A DNA stretch of 64,000 nucleotides from Blastocatellia bacterium (GCA_016713405.1 JADJPF010000003.1:124001-188000), one strand, 5' to 3'. Counted from the stretch's first letter, positions 37,001 to 46,618 are shown. Numbers and translations: made by a program. The notes: generated by a model from the letters alone, not told the origin.

Positions 37001-37531
37001 AACAACACCTGGGGTTAATAAAGCTAAAGTATCAATACCACCACCAGCAATACTATTTGGTAGGTCAGCCACTTTACGAGCATCATAGTTAGCAGAAATT
37101 TGGGATGTATCTCTTTCAATTAAGACTTCCCCACCTGATACTTCTACTATATCAGCTTGTCCACCAACTTGCATAGCAACATCTAAACCAGTGCTACCAC
37201 CAAGTTTTACAGTTACATCGCTGTTTTCTGTAGTTTTGAAACCATCAGCAACAACTTTAACAACATAAGTTCCTGGGGTTAGTGCTGAAATACGATAAAT
37301 ACCATTTTCATTTGCTGTAGTTGTTGTTTCTGTACCTGTTGCTATGTTTTTAGCAATAACTTGGGCACCTGGGATTACTGCGCCTTGTTCGTCAGTTACT
37401 GTACCACCAAGGGTACCTGTTACTTGTTGAGCCATGACTGGAGCAACAACACCATCTGGTGCTGTGCCGCCAAACATAGTTAAGGCCAAAGCTAAGAAAA
37501 GGGACTTAACTAGTTTATTCTCTTTCTTCAT
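34085..37531 (-). CDS. Oar-like TonB-dependent receptor with carboxypeptidase-regulatory domain
   Basis: The 1148-residue protein has a signal peptide (ending around PVMAQ, residue 35), a carboxypeptidase-regulatory-like beta domain (GTLGGTVTDEQGAVIPGAQVIAKNIATG), a plug domain (ADLPNSIAGGGIDTLALLTPGVVDTG; NGGRGRSNNFNIDGQDNND; GQAGSAVVNIITKGGSNEFHGNLAYFFRD), then a long beta-barrel finishing in phenylalanine (LKLTF), as outer-membrane proteins do. Oar-type receptors are greatly expanded in Acidobacteria and are thought to import large substrates or take part in adhesion. GGGAGGAA lies before the ATG. It is monocistronic. The ligand is unknown. Confidence 0.9.
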   Translation of the reverse strand: MKKENKLVKSLFLALALTMFGGTAPDGVVAPVMAQQVTGTLGGTVTDEQGAVIPGAQVIAKNIATGTETTTTANENGIYRISALTPGTYVVKVVADGFKTTENSDVTVKLGGSTGLDVAMQVGGQADIVEVSGGEVLIERDTSQISANYDARKVADLPNSIAGGGIDTLALLTPGVVDTGDTGFSNTNGTGISANGGRGRSNNFNIDGQDNNDISVAGPAVFIDNADIVQEFQIVSNNFSAEYGQAGSAVVNIITKGGSNEFHGNLAYFFRDRKNLSTLTVQERASGLKEAPFQLSNTFNMSLGGPVVKDKLFFFASYQGIRIAEGTFAQTTAGALTLTPNGISTAAQFVSPAIANVLRMGSPFSIGIGNPTIRPDVGTRLINVNIGGRMVPLEFAAIQRTIQTPFEENFSTFRADYNASDKLRISARYLYQKGETANATGSLTNGFIGDIPSRSQQLGVTAIYQVSPRATNEFRFNYSRLRVSFGGGSGATIPSASDADQAFGFFNLPAGFIDIGPANNLPQGRINDNYQFLNNFSITSGKHTYKAGVDFKRRLTESSFLPNQNGTFNFNSLATFFNNTPQSINVAVGPNILNFTEFDQSYYFEDVFRIKDNFTLSLGVRYENTGQPINILNEITSRRESDPTTAIFRQDVPLEARVFPAIDTDNNNFAPRIGFAYTPRLNFAKKILGENKTVIRGGYGVSYDLAFYNILLNSATAAPVVFATSIIGTGVPAVPTDPTGPGIRAAITSRIPTGTSDPRLLTQTGVANDFHNPYTQQFSLGVQRQLGNNTIIEVRYVGTRGVGLFQSVNGNPQINTLARDFGTQFLPNGVQPSPNGRLVANQGLFRNRINGANSIYHSMQVRFDTRIKNLIFGTSYSFSKQIDNASEIFGTFGGGSTTAFAQDPFDTGAGERALGAYDFRHVFSTNFIYSIPLIPGLRGNKLAEKLLGGYEVSGTFRTNNGQAFTPTQFFFGSPYVDRNFANAFNSGVEFVRPFLGNPNAPASSVAIDNDTAINVFGLTNTPSPTGFYLLNSFNASPNSPGTPVTLDQVRFIANTAFTSRLFGTPYGNVARNSSRGDELFLGNFAFFKNTKISERMNIQFRAEMFNVFNHPNFGVPDPFIDNAGTSFSNVDFNDAPRRTVQFGLKLTF

Positions 37532-38061
37532 TATAAAAATTCCTCCCTTTCAGATCTAGTCGCCTGAAAATAAGCCCATGCCTCATTTTAGAGACAGTTG
37601 CTCAATATTATTAAAATAGTTTTAAGTCTATACTTAGACCAAATTGAATAATTGAAATAAAAGTCTTAGGCAATTATTTGGTAATAACGCTAGTTTTTAA
37701 TGATAGCTATTTGTTAGCTAATTTTTAGGACAAACTATACTAACAAAATCATTACCAAAAAAAAATCTCTCTTATCCGTCTTAATAGATAAATTTAATGT
37801 CACTATATTTAGGCAAATCAGGTGCCAACAACTACTTGATCTCGGCAAAGTGCTAAGTAATTTATGAATCAATATGTTATCTAACTAAAATTAACTATGG
37901 ATAAAAATTTTTCCTTTAAATCTCAAAAAATTGAATTTTGATCAACTTCTACCACTTAACTTTAACTTTTTTCAAATACTAAATAACTAATTAAACATCC
38001 TACAATTAGTTAGGTTTTCCAAGTTGATCAAAAAATAAAGCAGTATATTTCCACAACTCCC
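37532..38061. other. Intergenic region, 530 bp, no gene seen
   Basis: Very AT-rich, with no coding frame of note. It must contain the Oar-like gene's promoter on the minus strand, but I could not place one. A 13-bp inverted pair is present: TTTTGATCAACTT at 37936-37948 and its complement at 38021-38033, centres about 85 bp apart. This is a candidate looping operator. Confidence 0.5.
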
Positions 38062-38607
38062 TCACCGACATTTCCACAAGTTCTTCCTAATTTGATAAAG
38101 TAGCGAAGTCGTAGAAACTGCAAAATTCTCCTTTGCCTTAGTCAAAAATACTGCTTGTTGAGCATAAAATTTTAAGTTGTCTGGATCGTTTAGAACCATT
38201 TGCCAAGCTTTAATTGCAGCCGTTTGCCAGTCTGCTAAAGGCTCATTTATCCAGCAATATTGGTCAAATCCATAACCAGTTGCTTTTTTTAAGCCTGTAA
38301 CTTGAAAAAAGGTTTGATCAATGATTGGACGAAAAGGAAAAATCCGACAACAAAAGGGCCTTAAATCCCTTGTACAAAGGCACCCAGACTGATTTTTTGA
38401 TCTATAAGAAGTAAATAAGTAATAGTTAACTATTTCAAAATTCTCTAATCGTTTATTTAGAAAATACTCATCTTCATATGGTAGAAAATACTTAATTGTG
38501 TTATCTGTTTGACAGCAATATTTGTTGCACTTTATCCCACAATCACCCACCACCATATCTGTAGAAAGCAAGTTATAAAGTGCGTCAAACTTTTCCAAAT
38601 TAAACAT
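38062..38607 (-). CDS. YkgJ-like cysteine-cluster (metal-chelating) protein
   Basis: The 181-residue protein carries C-x3-C-x3-CC (CGIKCNKYCC, ~residues 23-32), then GCLCTRDLRPFCCRIFPFRP near residue 80. These match the CxxCxxCC family (YkgJ) thought to bind zinc or iron. There is no signal peptide. It lies 10 bp downstream of the DUF255 gene on the same strand, so both are likely co-expressed. The function of the family is not established. Confidence 0.75.
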   Translation of the reverse strand: MFNLEKFDALYNLLSTDMVVGDCGIKCNKYCCQTDNTIKYFLPYEDEYFLNKRLENFEIVNYYLFTSYRSKNQSGCLCTRDLRPFCCRIFPFRPIIDQTFFQVTGLKKATGYGFDQYCWINEPLADWQTAAIKAWQMVLNDPDNLKFYAQQAVFLTKAKENFAVSTTSLLYQIRKNLWKCR

Positions 38608-38617
38608 AACAAATAGA

Positions 38618-40698
38618 TTATTTTAAGCCCAATTGTTTAGCTAATCCTTCTGCTGTTGTTAAGGGTTGTTGACAAGTAAAATTCTCACAAACATAAACAG
38701 TCGCCTTAGCATCAATCATTGTTCGGTTAGCTAGTAAGGGTATTAACTTAGTAGCTTCTTGGTTATTTTCTTCCGCAACTACTACTATTTTATTAGGTAA
38801 AAAGCTTTGGTGTATTACTTCTAATAAACTTTCTGTGTCGTCTGCTGCAACATCACCAATTATTGCAATTTCTTTTGTTTGAGCAAGATAAAAGTCTAAG
38901 GCACAAAGCATGTGTCCAAAACCACCTGGAAACTTTTCTAAAACACGACTAAGCATATTTAATACTCTTAAAGAAACTCGCTCATAGCGTTCATCATCAA
39001 AAATATGTCTTAGCCTTAATAGTACATCTACGGCTACAGAGTTACCTGACGGAGTAGCATTATCACTGTATTCTTTGCTACGTGTAATTAACTGCTCATG
39101 GTCATTACTAGTAAAGAAAAATCCTCCGTCTTGCTCATCCCAAAATTGATCAATCATTAAATCGGCTAACCGGCGAGCCTCAACAAGCCATTTTGTTTGG
39201 TAATTAGCTTCATAAATTGCAAGTAAAGCGTCGATTAAATAAGCATAATCTTCCTGGTAGCCGTTAAATTTAGCCTGTCCATCTTTATAACTACGTAATA
39301 ATCTACCATTAGTAGAATTAACTGTTAACAAAAACTCTGCTGCGTCGGTAGCTGCTCTTAGGTAATCATCTTGCTTTAAGACTCTGGCCGCCTGAGCAAA
39401 AGATTTGATCATCATTGCAGTCCAGGCTGTTAGCACTTTATCATCTCGTCCGGCCAAATTCTTTTTGCTCGAACTTCCCTTAGTTTTTTGCGAGATTCCA
39501 CTAATAAAACTTCTAGCTCTACTTCCGTTAAGTTATATTGTTTTGTTACCCTTGCAGTTATTTCTGGAATAGGTTTATCAATAAATAAAATATTTTTCTC
39601 TTCAAAGTTACCTGAATGTGTCACACCATAAAAATCAATAAAGGCGGCTGCCTTGTCACCAAGGATTTTTTCAATTTCTTCTTTCTCCCAAACATAAAAT
39701 TTTCCTTCTTCGCCTTCGCTATCAGCATCTAGTGTTGAGTGAAAACCGCCTTTATCATCAAGCATTTCTGTCAATACCCAATCTAGTATTTCTTCTGTAA
39801 CGGTTCGATAATATTCATTTCCTGTTGCTTGATAAGCACTTAGATAAACTTGACTAAGTAAAGCATTGTCATAGAGCATTTTTTCAAAGTGTGGTACAAG
39901 CCATTTTTCATCTGTAGAATAGCGGGCAAATCCGCCTGCTAAATGGTCATAAATTCCACCTCTTGCCATATGATCTAGCGTAGTTTCCACCATTGCCAAA
40001 GCTTTCTTATCAGCAGTTCTAGCATAAACCCTAAGTAAAAAGTTTAGATTCATTGGTTGGGGAAATTTTGGAGCATGACCAAAACCGCCATTATGACTAT
40101 CAAAATTTGCAGTAAGTTTATGGTAGGCTTTGTCTAAAATCTCTATAGAAAGCATCTCCGCGCTAGGAGTAAAATTATTCATTGTGCTTATTTCTTCTAG
40201 CACTTCATGACCTGCTCGTTCTAAATCCTTGCGTTTGTCTTTATCTTTATAGGCTTCTGAAACAGCAATTAAAATCCTAGGAAAACCTGGCATGTTGTGT
40301 CGATCTTGAGGAGGAAAATAAGTTCCACCAAAAAATGGCCGACCATCAGGAAAAAGAAAAACCGTCATCGGCCAACCACCATGTCGAGTCATCAACTGAA
40401 CTGCACTCATATAAATATGGTCTAGGTCTGGGCGTTCTTCCCTATCAACTTTAATACACACAAAATTATCATTCATTAATTTAGCAATGTGTACATTTTC
40501 AAAAGATTCTCGCTCCATAACATGACACCAATGACAAGCCGAATAGCCAATAGACAGCAAAATTGGCTTATCTAATTTCTTAGAAAGCTCTAGTGCTTCC
40601 GTCCCCCAAGGATACCAATCTACAGGATTATGAGCGTGTTGGAGTAAATAGGGACTAGTTTCATTAATTAATCGATTAGTAAATTTATGGTCTGACAC
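38618..40698 (-). CDS. DUF255/YyaL-type thioredoxin-fold protein, frameshifted
   Basis: The N-terminal part (40698 to 39430) contains NPVDWYPWGTEAL, a thioredoxin-like GYSACHWCHVMERESF, REERPDLDHIYM and GGWPMTVFLFPDGRPFFGGTYFPP, all typical of the YyaL/SSP411 family, followed by the start of the six-hairpin glycosidase-like region. The remainder (39457 to 38618, GRDDKVLTAWTAMMI onward) is in another frame. Adding one base near 39445 joins RAKRIWP to GRDDKVLTAW and gives ~693 residues, the family's usual length. Family function is unclear; a redox or sugar-related role is discussed. It is either a sequence indel or a recent loss. Confidence 0.85.
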
Positions 40699-40728
40699 AG
40701 GGTTTTCCCTTCTAAATAAAAATTTATC

Positions 40729-40774
40729 CTACCCATAAATGGGTAGTCTATCTTCAATTGCCGCTACGCGGCAA
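40729..40774. repeat. Two small palindromes upstream of the gamma-CA gene
   Basis: CTACCCAT-aa-ATGGGTAG (40729-40746) and TTGCCG-ctacg-CGGCAA (40758-40774) lie in the 199-bp divergent gap between the DUF255 gene and the gamma-carbonic-anhydrase-like gene. They could be palindromic repeats or regulatory structures. Confidence 0.45.
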
Positions 40775-40897
40775 GCTTATATAGATGGCCTTTAGATCTG
40801 GTCTAACTAATTGTCAGTCAATAAATAGCTGTGCTATTCTGTGAAACTTCGCAAATACAAGCACTTGCAAATCAGATTAATTTATTAGGGAATTCTT

Positions 40898-41422
40898 ATG
40901 TCTGCTCATATCATTTCTTATAAAGGAAAAACGCCAAAAATTGACCCTACTGTATTTATTGCACCAAATGCCGTAGTCATAGGCGATGTAGAAATTGGCG
41001 AGCATAGCAGCGTTTGGTTTAATAGTGTAATTCGTGGCGATGTTTATTATATTCGCATAGGCAAAAACACTAACATTCAAGATGGTTCTGTAATTCATGT
41101 TACTACAGATACTTTTGCTACAATTATTGGCGATGGTGTAATTATGGGTCATAATGTAGTTGCACATGGTTGCACAATTAAAGATGGTGCATTGATTGGC
41201 ATGGGGTCTATCCTGCTAGATAACTGTGAAATAGGCGAACAGGCCCTAGTTGCTGCTGGAAGTCTAGTTCCTATGGGAATGAAAGTCCCTCCACGAACTT
41301 TAGTTGCTGGAATGCCTGCTAAAGTTAAACGCGAACTAACAGAAGAAGAATTAGCAAGAATGAAAGAAAATTGGCAACATTATGTTGACCTGAAAAACGA
41401 TTATTTGGAACTTAAACTGTAA
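40898..41422 (+). CDS. Gamma-carbonic-anhydrase-like hexapeptide-repeat protein
   Basis: The 174-residue left-handed beta-helix protein (VIGDVEIGEHSSVWFNSVIRGD repeats) has the metal histidines of the gamma-CA/YrdA/PaaY group in VIHVTTDT and MGHNVVAHGC. It ends in a helical tail. Such proteins bind zinc or iron; many are not proven carbonic anhydrases. Its stop overlaps the hisS start (TAATG at 41420-41424), so translation is coupled. The Gram-negative-type context gives no further hint. Confidence 0.88.
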   Translation: MSAHIISYKGKTPKIDPTVFIAPNAVVIGDVEIGEHSSVWFNSVIRGDVYYIRIGKNTNIQDGSVIHVTTDTFATIIGDGVIMGHNVVAHGCTIKDGALIGMGSILLDNCEIGEQALVAAGSLVPMGMKVPPRTLVAGMPAKVKRELTEEELARMKENWQHYVDLKNDYLELKL

Positions 41423-42726
41423 TGAGTAAACAAAAACAAATTAAAACAGTTAAACATACCCGCGACATTTTACCTAAAGATTTTACTACAGACACTTCGG
41501 CACATTCACATAAATTTCAATATGTGGAAAATGTTGCTCGTGAAGCTTTTCGCCGCTATGGATTTCAAGAAATCCGCACACCAATTTTTGAATACACCGA
41601 ACTTTTTGCTCGTGGAGTTGGCGAAGAAACCGACATTGTTTCTAAGGAAATGTACACTTGGCGGGATTTAGGAGAAAATAACACTCCTGGAGCAGGAGCA
41701 AGTTTAACGCTTCGCCCAGAAAATACCGCATCTGTGATTCGTGCTTATATCCAGCATCAAATGTGGGTTCAAAGCGATTTAGCAAAATTATTTTATGTTG
41801 GGCCACAATTTCGCCGGGAACATGGCCGAAAAGGTCGTTTCCGTCAGTTTTATCAAATAGGCGTAGAAGTTATAGGAAAAAGCGACCATCCAGCAATTGA
41901 AGCAGAAGTTATTGAAATGCTAGCTTGGATTTTACAAGAACTAAAAATTGAAAATACTTCTTTATTAGTCAACTCTGTTGGTTGTCCAAAATGCCGCCCA
42001 TTATTTAATGAAAGATTAAAAGAAGAACTCGCGCCAAAACTAGCTGAAATGTGTGGGGATTGTAACCGCCGATTTGAAACAAATATTTTGCGGGTTTTAG
42101 ATTGCAAACGAGATGCAGAAATTGTTGCTCAACTGCCTTCAATTCAAGATCTGCTTTGCCAAGAATGCCAAACCCACTTCTCCGAGTTTTGCAGTTATTT
42201 AGATGCTCGCCAACTTAAATATCAAGTTGATCCTAAATTAGTACGTGGGCTAGATTATTACACCCGCACAGCTTTTGAAATTGTTACAACTAATGAAAAC
42301 CTTGGTTCACAAAACGCGCTGCTTGGTGGTGGCCGTTATGATGGGCTATCAGAAACTCTTGGCGGGCCTCCAACTAAAGGCTTTGGTTTTGCACTAGGGT
42401 TAGATCGCTTTGTAATCTCTTTACCCGAAACAGTGCCAGATCCTAGCACTCCAACAGTTTTTATAGCTCATTTAGGGAAAGAAGCTTTTGATTTTGCGCT
42501 ACTTTTAGCTAAAAGTTTACGTCAAGCTGGCATTAGTTGTGCATTAGATTTTGAAGGTCGCAACTTGAAAAACTCCATGAAATTAGCAGATCGCTCAAAG
42601 GCTCGTTATGCGCTGATTATTGGCGAAGAAGAGCTAGCCAAAGCTAAATTTGTTTTGCGAGATATGGTTAGCCGCGAGCAATTTGAGCTTACAGAAGCAG
42701 AGCTTTTGGAAAAGTTAAAAAATTAA
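41422..42726 (+). CDS. hisS: Histidyl-tRNA synthetase
   Basis: The 434-residue class II synthetase shows motif 1 (FRRYGFQEIRTPIFE), motif 2 (FYVGPQFRREHGRKGRFRQFYQIGVE), the histidine loop LVRGLDYYTRTAFEI and motif 3 (GFGFALGLDRFVISL). The C-terminal anticodon-binding domain follows. It is the second gene of a row with the gamma-CA gene (overlapping start) and aspS, 35 bp downstream. Confidence 0.96.
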   Translation: MSKQKQIKTVKHTRDILPKDFTTDTSAHSHKFQYVENVAREAFRRYGFQEIRTPIFEYTELFARGVGEETDIVSKEMYTWRDLGENNTPGAGASLTLRPENTASVIRAYIQHQMWVQSDLAKLFYVGPQFRREHGRKGRFRQFYQIGVEVIGKSDHPAIEAEVIEMLAWILQELKIENTSLLVNSVGCPKCRPLFNERLKEELAPKLAEMCGDCNRRFETNILRVLDCKRDAEIVAQLPSIQDLLCQECQTHFSEFCSYLDARQLKYQVDPKLVRGLDYYTRTAFEIVTTNENLGSQNALLGGGRYDGLSETLGGPPTKGFGFALGLDRFVISLPETVPDPSTPTVFIAHLGKEAFDFALLLAKSLRQAGISCALDFEGRNLKNSMKLADRSKARYALIIGEEELAKAKFVLRDMVSREQFELTEAELLEKLKN

Positions 42727-42761
42727 GTTAAATTAGTTAATCTTTAATATGTAGGAAAGTT

Positions 42762-44552
42762 ATGTTAGACAACTTAGCAACGTTAAAAAGAACTCACCGC
42801 GTAGGTGAATTAAGAGTAGAGCATGTAGGTCAAGAAGTAATATTAATGGGTTGGGTTAATGCCCGACGTGACTTTGGGCCTTTAACCTTTATTGATTTGC
42901 GTGACCGTGAAGGTGTTACACAAGTAGTTTTTAATGAGGAACTCTTTGCCGAAGCACACGCTAAAGCCAAACGTTTGCGCTCTGAATATGTTTGCGCTGT
43001 ACGTGGCAAGGTAATTAAACGCTCTTCAGATACAGTTAATGCAAATATAAGCACTGGTGAAGTAGAGGTTGTAGGGGAAGAACTTAGTATCTTTAACGAG
43101 TCTAAAACCCCACCATTTGAAATTAATTCTAATATTGTTCCCTCTGAAGATACCCGTTTAGAATTCCGCTACATTGATTTAAGACGACAAAAGATGCAAG
43201 ACAATTTGCGTCTGCGCCATCGCATCACTACAACAGTTAGAAATTACTTAGATAAAGAAGGCTTTTTTGAAATTGAAACCCCAATTTTAACTAAGTCTAC
43301 GCCTGAAGGCGCGAGAGATTACTTAGTCCCTAGCCGACTAAATGCAGGTGAATTTTACGCGCTACCCCAATCACCACAATTATTTAAGCAAATTTTGATG
43401 ATTTCTGGTTATGACCGTTACTATCAAGTTGCTCGTTGTTTTCGTGATGAAGACTTAAGAGCCGATAGACAACCAGAATTTACTCAAATAGATATGGAAA
43501 TGTCTTTTGTCCAACCAGAAGACGTGTTTAATGTAATTGAACCAATGATTGTTGAAGTCTTCGCGCTGCAAGGAATTGAAGTTCCAAGACCATTTCCACG
43601 TTTAAGCTACAAGGAAGCAATGTCTCGCTTTGGCTCAGATAAACCTGATACACGTTTTGCAATGGAATTTGTAGACTTTTCTGCCCAAATAATGGAAAGC
43701 GGATTTGCTCCTTTTGTTCAAATCCTAGAAAAAGATGGTTGGATTAAGGGTATTGTCTTAGGTGGTGGTGCTAAGTATGGACGTAACCAACTAGATAATC
43801 TTACAGCTTTTGTTAGAGAAAAATATAAAGCGTCGGGGTTAGCTTGGATTAAACTTAGCGAAACAGGCGAACTTACTTCCCCACTATTAAAAAATCTTGG
43901 TGAAGATCGACTTCGTGCAATGGCTACATCAGCCGAAGCCAAAAACGGCGATTTAGTATGTATTATTGCTGGCAATATGGATTTAGTAGCAGCCGCACTT
44001 GGTGGACTACGATTAGAACTAGCTAAACGTGAAGGTTTAATTGATAACTCAAAATGGAATTTCCTTTGGGTGACAGAGTTTCCAATGTTTGAATACCATG
44101 CAGAAGATAAACGCTGGTATGCAATGCACCATCCTTTTACTTCTCCAAGAGAAGAAGACTTGGACAAATTAAATCCTGAAGATTCTAAAATTGGCGAAGC
44201 TTTAGCTAAAGCTTATGACCTGGTGCTTAACGGCGTAGAGCTTGGCGGCGGCTCAATTCGTATTCATCGGCCAGATGTACAGAAAAATATTTTCCGTATC
44301 CTAGGTTTTTCTGATGAAGAAGCTCGCCGTCGTTTTGGATTTTTCCTTGATGCTCTTGCTTATGGCACACCTCCACACGGAGGTATTGCTTTAGGGCTAG
44401 ATCGCTTAGTAGCACTTTTAGCTGGTGAAACTTCTATCAGGGAAGTAATAGCATTTCCTAAAACAGCAAGTGCATCTTGTTTAATGACTAATTCTCCAAG
44501 TGAAGTTTCTTTAGAACAATTAAAAGAGCTTCATATCAAAATTGATAGTTAA
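42762..44552 (+). CDS. aspS: Aspartyl-tRNA synthetase
   Basis: The 596-residue enzyme is of full bacterial length. It has the N-terminal OB-fold anticodon domain (VGQEVILMGWVNARRDFG), the class II catalytic core (FFEIETPILTKSTPEGARDYLVP; FRDEDLRADRQPEFTQIDMEMSF), the inserted GAD domain (~residues 290-410) and motif 3 (GIALGLDRLVALLAG). The hisS-aspS pairing is common in bacteria. Whether it is a discriminating or non-discriminating form cannot be told here. Confidence 0.96.
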   Translation: MLDNLATLKRTHRVGELRVEHVGQEVILMGWVNARRDFGPLTFIDLRDREGVTQVVFNEELFAEAHAKAKRLRSEYVCAVRGKVIKRSSDTVNANISTGEVEVVGEELSIFNESKTPPFEINSNIVPSEDTRLEFRYIDLRRQKMQDNLRLRHRITTTVRNYLDKEGFFEIETPILTKSTPEGARDYLVPSRLNAGEFYALPQSPQLFKQILMISGYDRYYQVARCFRDEDLRADRQPEFTQIDMEMSFVQPEDVFNVIEPMIVEVFALQGIEVPRPFPRLSYKEAMSRFGSDKPDTRFAMEFVDFSAQIMESGFAPFVQILEKDGWIKGIVLGGGAKYGRNQLDNLTAFVREKYKASGLAWIKLSETGELTSPLLKNLGEDRLRAMATSAEAKNGDLVCIIAGNMDLVAAALGGLRLELAKREGLIDNSKWNFLWVTEFPMFEYHAEDKRWYAMHHPFTSPREEDLDKLNPEDSKIGEALAKAYDLVLNGVELGGGSIRIHRPDVQKNIFRILGFSDEEARRRFGFFLDALAYGTPPHGGIALGLDRLVALLAGETSIREVIAFPKTASASCLMTNSPSEVSLEQLKELHIKIDS

Positions 44553-44588
44553 CTAAGGAATTTTAACTAATAAATTTTTTGTTATATT

Positions 44589-44640
44589 TAAGTCAAAATC
44601 TTATTAAGGCTATGCTTGCACCTTTTAAGATTTTGACTTA
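44589..44640 (+). terminator. Hairpin after aspS
   Basis: A perfect 15-bp inverted repeat (44589-44603 with 44626-44640) follows the aspS stop by 37 bp. No uridine run follows the right arm on the plus strand, so termination strength is uncertain. Confidence 0.5.
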
Positions 44641-44725
44641 GAATTAGCTCACATTTTGCACAGTTAAAGCATCAAACGATCCGCAATTTTCTAAAGTTAA
44701 ATAATTTATATTTGAGGGAACTGTT

Positions 44726-45472
44726 ATGACTATTAAACAGCGATTGCCAATCCTTATTTTGGCTTCACTATGTATTTTTACCTTTGTTGGTAGTGGCTGC
44801 GCCACCAAAAAGTATGTCCGTCAGACAGTAAATGAACGTGTCACCCCGTTAGAAGGCCGTACCCAAGAGTTAGAAGAAACTGTACGCCGTAACACCCAAG
44901 ACCTTACAGCTTTGGACGAACGCTTAAGCAAAGAAATTGCTGGTGTTGATGCTAAAGCAGTTCGCGCCCAAGAAACAGCCGATGCTGCTAATCAACAAGC
45001 TCTAGTTGCTAAAACTGCCGCTGATCAAGCTGCAACCCGAGCAGAAGAAGTAAATCAAAACGTAGAAACGCTACGTAGCAATTTAGATAAGTTTACTTTA
45101 TTAACTACTGTCTCTGTGAAATTTAAGTCTAGTAGTGCTATTTTAACAGATGAAGCTAAGGCAGAACTTGATAGAATTGCATCTGAAGCCAAAAACCATC
45201 AAGGCTATACTCTTGAAATACAGGGCTTTACTGATTCTCGTGGTAGCACAGCACTTAATGATCGCCTTAGTGATGAGCGTGCCGAATCTGTAAAACGTTA
45301 TCTAGCTAAACAACATGAAATTCCTACTTTTAAGATGGCTATTGTTGGTTTAGGTAAACTTACAGAAGAAACCCGTTCTAAAGATGAGCGAGCAGAAAAC
45401 CGCCGCGTTGATGTTAGGTTATTTATTAATAATGCTGTTAATCCTAATTCTCTAGGCAATACACCAAACTAA
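44726..45472 (+). CDS. OmpA-family lipoprotein with coiled-coil
   Basis: The 248-residue protein begins with a lipoprotein signal (FVGSGC, lipidated Cys25), then a charged coiled-coil (~residues 35-125, with the repeated pattern AQETADAANQQALVAKTAADQAA) and a C-terminal OmpA/MotB peptidoglycan-binding domain (LEIQGFTDSRGSTALNDRLSDERAESVKRYL; RRVDVRLF). It would tether outer membrane to cell wall, like Pal/YiaD-type proteins. GAGGGAAC precedes the ATG. It appears monocistronic, between the aspS hairpin and its own terminator. Confidence 0.9.
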   Translation: MTIKQRLPILILASLCIFTFVGSGCATKKYVRQTVNERVTPLEGRTQELEETVRRNTQDLTALDERLSKEIAGVDAKAVRAQETADAANQQALVAKTAADQAATRAEEVNQNVETLRSNLDKFTLLTTVSVKFKSSSAILTDEAKAELDRIASEAKNHQGYTLEIQGFTDSRGSTALNDRLSDERAESVKRYLAKQHEIPTFKMAIVGLGKLTEETRSKDERAENRRVDVRLFINNAVNPNSLGNTPN

Positions 45473-45495
45473 AAATTTAATTTATTTGCTTTAAT

Positions 45496-45531
45496 ACAAA
45501 CCTAAAATAACTTTGGTTATTTTGGGTTTGT
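45496..45531 (+). terminator. Terminator after the OmpA-family lipoprotein gene
   Basis: A 16-bp stem with one G-U pair (45496-45511 with 45516-45531), a 4-nt loop and a following GTTTTTAAA make a good intrinsic terminator 24 bp after the stop codon. Confidence 0.8.
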
Positions 45532-45673
45532 GTTTTTAAATCTCACCTACACTATAGCCTTACAATTCAAACATCTTTTTCTAAGATTCCGCTTTAGCTA
45601 GTAGCAGTATGTTGACTTTACACATAATGCTATTACACTTGACGAAAATTAGCTTGCTGTGGGAGTAAATTTA

Positions 45674-46618
45674 ATGGCGAAAGCTTGGGAAATTATTGGA
45701 CTTGTAGAAAATCAACCGCTTAAAGAATGTGCAAGACTAATTATTATTACTAAATTTCGAGAAGCCTTTTCTTATCAGGATTTAGTAAGAACTAGTGAAG
45801 ATATTGAAGTAATACACAATATGCGAGTATCTTTGCGTAGGCTTTGGGCAGCAATGACCACTTTTAGCCATTATTTTAATCAAAAGAAATTTTTCCGACT
45901 CTCTCAAAAAACTCGCACTTTAGCCCGTAAACTTGGCAAAGTCAGAGATTTAGACGTTTTAATTGAACTGCTAGAAAAACATAGTAAATGCCTAGAAAAA
46001 AAGCCTAGTACAACCTTAACTATAAGTTATTTAGTTTCTCAATGGCAAAGTGAGCGATTAAAACATAGAGACAAGTTATTTAAGTATTTAGAAAAACTAG
46101 CCCATAAAGAATTTGAAAGAAAGTTTTTAACGTTTTTTGATAGCATTACTCAAAACAAATATAAAGAAACAAAAAAAACGAAAAATGAAAAGAAAATCTT
46201 CTTAGACACCTTAAAAAATTTCTATCTCCATGCTCCTAAAGGAAATTTTTCCAGCGAAAGTCTACACCAATTACGTATTGCAGCTAAGAAACTTCGCTAT
46301 AGTTTAGAATTTTATGAAATATGTTTTAACCAGCTATTAACTAACTACTTAAAAACACTTAAAGAAATTCAAGAATTATTAGGCGACCTTCATGACTGTG
46401 ATGTAATGATTGAGTTACTAAAAAAATACCTAAAAAAAATAACTATTCCTTTGCAACAAGAACTTTATTTAGGGTTAACAGAATTAAGCAATTACTTTAG
46501 TGAGCGTAGAACAAATTTGCTTAATCAATTTCAAAAGCTATGGGATATAGAATTTGAAAATAATTTTCGGATAGAGTTAAAATCTACTTTATTTTCCACA
46601 AGTAATATTATTGAATAA
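45674..46618 (+). CDS. CHAD-domain protein
   Basis: The 314-residue helical protein has the conserved histidines and basic residues of the CHAD domain: IEVIHNMRVSLRRLWAAMTTF, TLARKLGKVRDLDVLIELL and, in a second half, LHQLRIAAKKLRYSLEF and LGDLHDCDVMIELL. CHAD domains bind polyphosphate. The ATG at 45674 has GGGAG upstream, better than the in-frame GTG at 45659 that overlaps that site. No polyphosphate kinase or CYTH domain is adjacent, so it is a stand-alone CHAD protein. It is separated from both neighbours by more than 150 bp. Confidence 0.88.
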   Translation: MAKAWEIIGLVENQPLKECARLIIITKFREAFSYQDLVRTSEDIEVIHNMRVSLRRLWAAMTTFSHYFNQKKFFRLSQKTRTLARKLGKVRDLDVLIELLEKHSKCLEKKPSTTLTISYLVSQWQSERLKHRDKLFKYLEKLAHKEFERKFLTFFDSITQNKYKETKKTKNEKKIFLDTLKNFYLHAPKGNFSSESLHQLRIAAKKLRYSLEFYEICFNQLLTNYLKTLKEIQELLGDLHDCDVMIELLKKYLKKITIPLQQELYLGLTELSNYFSERRTNLLNQFQKLWDIEFENNFRIELKSTLFSTSNIIE

